In this document: positions 62,262 through 64,000 of the stretch, piece after piece | Layout of the letters: the number at the start of each line of letters is the position of its first letter | How positions within the stretch are numbered: the first letter of the stretch is position 1 | Source of the DNA: Lampris incognitus | Lineage: Eukaryota; Chordata; Actinopteri; Lampriformes; Lampridae | NCBI RefSeq assembly: GCF_029633865.1 | Contig: NC_079219.1 | Coordinates: 10,629,306 to 10,693,305, forward strand | Direction of reading: 5' to 3' | DNA length: 64,000 nt | Translations under genes and position numbers: made by a program | The notes under the pieces: generated by a model | Databases searched by the model: none | What the model was told of the DNA's origin: nothing | The model's input: the letters and a program-made list of their open reading frames with translations, nothing else

Positions 62262-63473
62262 GAATATAAATATAGATGTAGGGAAAAAACGATACGTTGC
62301 GGTACAAGCTTGTTTCGTGCGTGGCGCACTCATCAGGGGCTAATGGGAGTCAAACAAAGAACACCGTTTACGTTGCCCCGCGTCACGCCCCTGATTTCGG
62401 TTAACCAATCAGAGGAGAAAACATTTGAACGATTACAACCAATGGGGTAGGTAGTTACGGTGCACACCAACCAATGGTGGGGCAGGAAACATTTCAACCA
62501 ATGGGGGCTGGGGATTGTTTTGAGAAACCATTGAAATGACCAGGGCACTGTTGAAATGGCATACATTTGAAATATAACAAGGTAACGTCAAAATGGAGTT
62601 CTTTATGTATATCATATAGTGGGGTCGTGTTGGGGCACAGTTGGAAGGGCAGGCAGTTAAAATGTAAAAAAATGCAACGTCTAATAAATGTCACGTGTAT
62701 CATAATGGGGAGGTGGGGCAGAGAAAATAATAAAGACCTTTTACTTGTGATTACAAAGAAGATTTTTTTCCGGTGTCTACAGCTGGTGGCCAATTCGTTT
62801 CTACTATTCAAGGTAGACATAGCAGGTCTGCAAATGATAAAATACTTTTCTGCCAAGCACAGGTTACATCTTTTGCCGCTTGCAAAGAGCAATGCATATT
62901 CAATTAGTGGCAAAAGCTGTAACCTGTGCTTGGCAGAAAAGTATTTTATCATTTGCAGACCTGCTATGTCTACCTTGAATAGTAGAAACGAATTGGCCAC
63001 CAGCTGTACACACCGAAAAAAAACCTTTGTAATTACAAGTAAAATGTCTTAATTACCCCCCCCCGACGTTAGATGATACAAATATGACATTTATTAGACT
63101 TTTTTTTAAATATTTTAACTGCCTGCCCTTCCAACTGTGCCCCAACACCACCCCACTATATGATATACACAAATTACGCCATTTGACGTTACCTTGCTAT
63201 ATTCTAAATGTACGCCATTTCAACAGTGGCCTGGTCATTTAAATGCCTTTTCAAAGCAAGCCCCAGCCCCTTACCCCATTGGTTGTAATGTTTTCTACCC
63301 CACCATTGGTTGCTGTGCATCGTAGCTACCTACCCCATTGGTTGTAATAGTTCAAATGTTTTCTCCTCTGATTGGTTACTGTCCAGCGGCTGATGAGTGC
63401 GCGAGGCACGAAACAAGCTTGTACTGCTATGTATTAAAAGTGTTTTTCCTACATCTATAATGATATTCTGCTC
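62262..63473. mobile_element. 1.2-kb fold-back palindrome
   Basis: Two arms of about 600 bp are inverted copies around a short centre near 62895. Matching blocks: GTACAAGCTTGTTTCGTGC (62310) with GCACGAAACAAGCTTGTAC (63407); AACCAATCAGAGGAGAAAAC (62403) with GTTTTCTCCTCTGATTGGTT; and an inner block of about 190 bases that is almost identical (GCAGGTCTGCAAATGATAAA). The inner arms are better conserved than the outer. No transposase. Confidence 0.9.
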
Positions 63474-63520
63474 ATTAGTTGAGCACTTTTATCAACGCCA
63501 TTGACGGTTTACAAAAACAA

Positions 63521-63784
<264 letters not shown>

Positions 63785-63785
63785 G

Positions 63786-64000
63786 GGCTCCATGATATTA
63801 GGAAAACACGCGATATGCGATAACGTTGTGACTCGCGATAAATAAACAAATATTGAAGTATACCGTTTTAATGTCTTTCTGCTTTAGGTTTGGTGCCAAC
63901 ACAGACCCCAGACAATGGTCAGCCTGTGCACACTGAATAAAGAAATGAAATGCATTATTTCCATTCCAGCAACATGGTTTTATTGAGAAAAATGCACCTG
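63786..64000. other. Window end; possible hAT-like terminal repeat, no gene recognised
   Basis: GGGCTCCATGATATTAGGAAAA resembles the end of a common fish hAT-derived repeat (GGGCTGCACGATATT...). An AATAAA lies at about 63938; nothing coding is visible. Confidence 0.3.

Noticed and set aside
62494..63052. Two 160-residue frames on opposite strands at 62.5-63.05 kb
   Set aside because: They are the same sequence read twice because the region is an inverted repeat; no domain seen.

Overview
This is a stretch of vertebrate, almost certainly teleost, nuclear genome. Spliced genes have GT-AG introns, and the DNA between them is packed with fish repeats: Rex1, L2, RTE and L1/Tx1-type LINEs, Tc1/mariner, hAT, PIF/Harbinger, V-SINE-like and other tRNA-derived SINEs, and CA/GATA/GACA microsatellites. 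Nothing prokaryotic or viral was seen. No gene is a long continuous ORF, so coding calls rest on exon-by-exon reading with splice sites and phase.

Layout. (1) 1-35 kb, + strand: a dcst2 gene (DC-STAMP domain, C4C4 RING). Twelve exons (1118 to stop 34997) join in one frame into 614 codons; the N-terminal part lies left of the window. Its introns hold most of the LINEs, SINEs and MITEs and, on the opposite strand at 7709-7861, a THAP-domain first exon with a CpG/CCAAT/YY1-like region upstream. (2) 35-39.6 kb: no gene; contains a minute LTR element (37283-37659) and an unclassified CpG-rich repeat. (3) 39.7-49.3 kb, + strand: an S100-family gene (three coding exons, 103 aa) related to the S100A13/A14/A16 group, with degenerate EF-hands and a C-terminal CaaX box. 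Its second intron holds LINE and SINE copies and a 1.28-kb 15-bp minisatellite. (4) 51-53.3 kb, - strand: the 5' coding exons of pogz only. The zinc-finger, CENP-B-like and DDE parts are not found before the S100 gene begins, so this looks like a truncated copy. (5) 53.4-61.8 kb, - strand: a two-exon Myb/SANT-like gene whose intron holds a hAT element, a SINE, a Rex1 LINE and an antisense PIF/Harbinger transposase fragment. (6) 62.2-64 kb: a 1.2-kb fold-back palindrome and a GATA/GACA microsatellite.

DCST2, S100 genes and POGZ all lie in human 1q21-q22, so their neighbourhood here fits conserved synteny. The genes are not expected to act together: DCST2 is a sperm membrane protein needed for gamete fusion, S100 proteins are small EF-hand signalling proteins, POGZ is a chromatin regulator.

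The most unusual material is a family of very small LTR elements (21803-22460 as an LTR-internal-LTR-internal-LTR tandem; 37283-37659 as one complete unit). Their TG...CA LTRs of about 137 bp carry a tRNA-like segment with Pol III A-box and B-box-like motifs; a tRNA-Leu-type primer-binding site follows the first LTR and a purine-rich tract precedes the second. Other points of interest are the CaaX-ending S100 protein, the antisense THAP exon, the truncated pogz, and several cleanly dated nested insertions.
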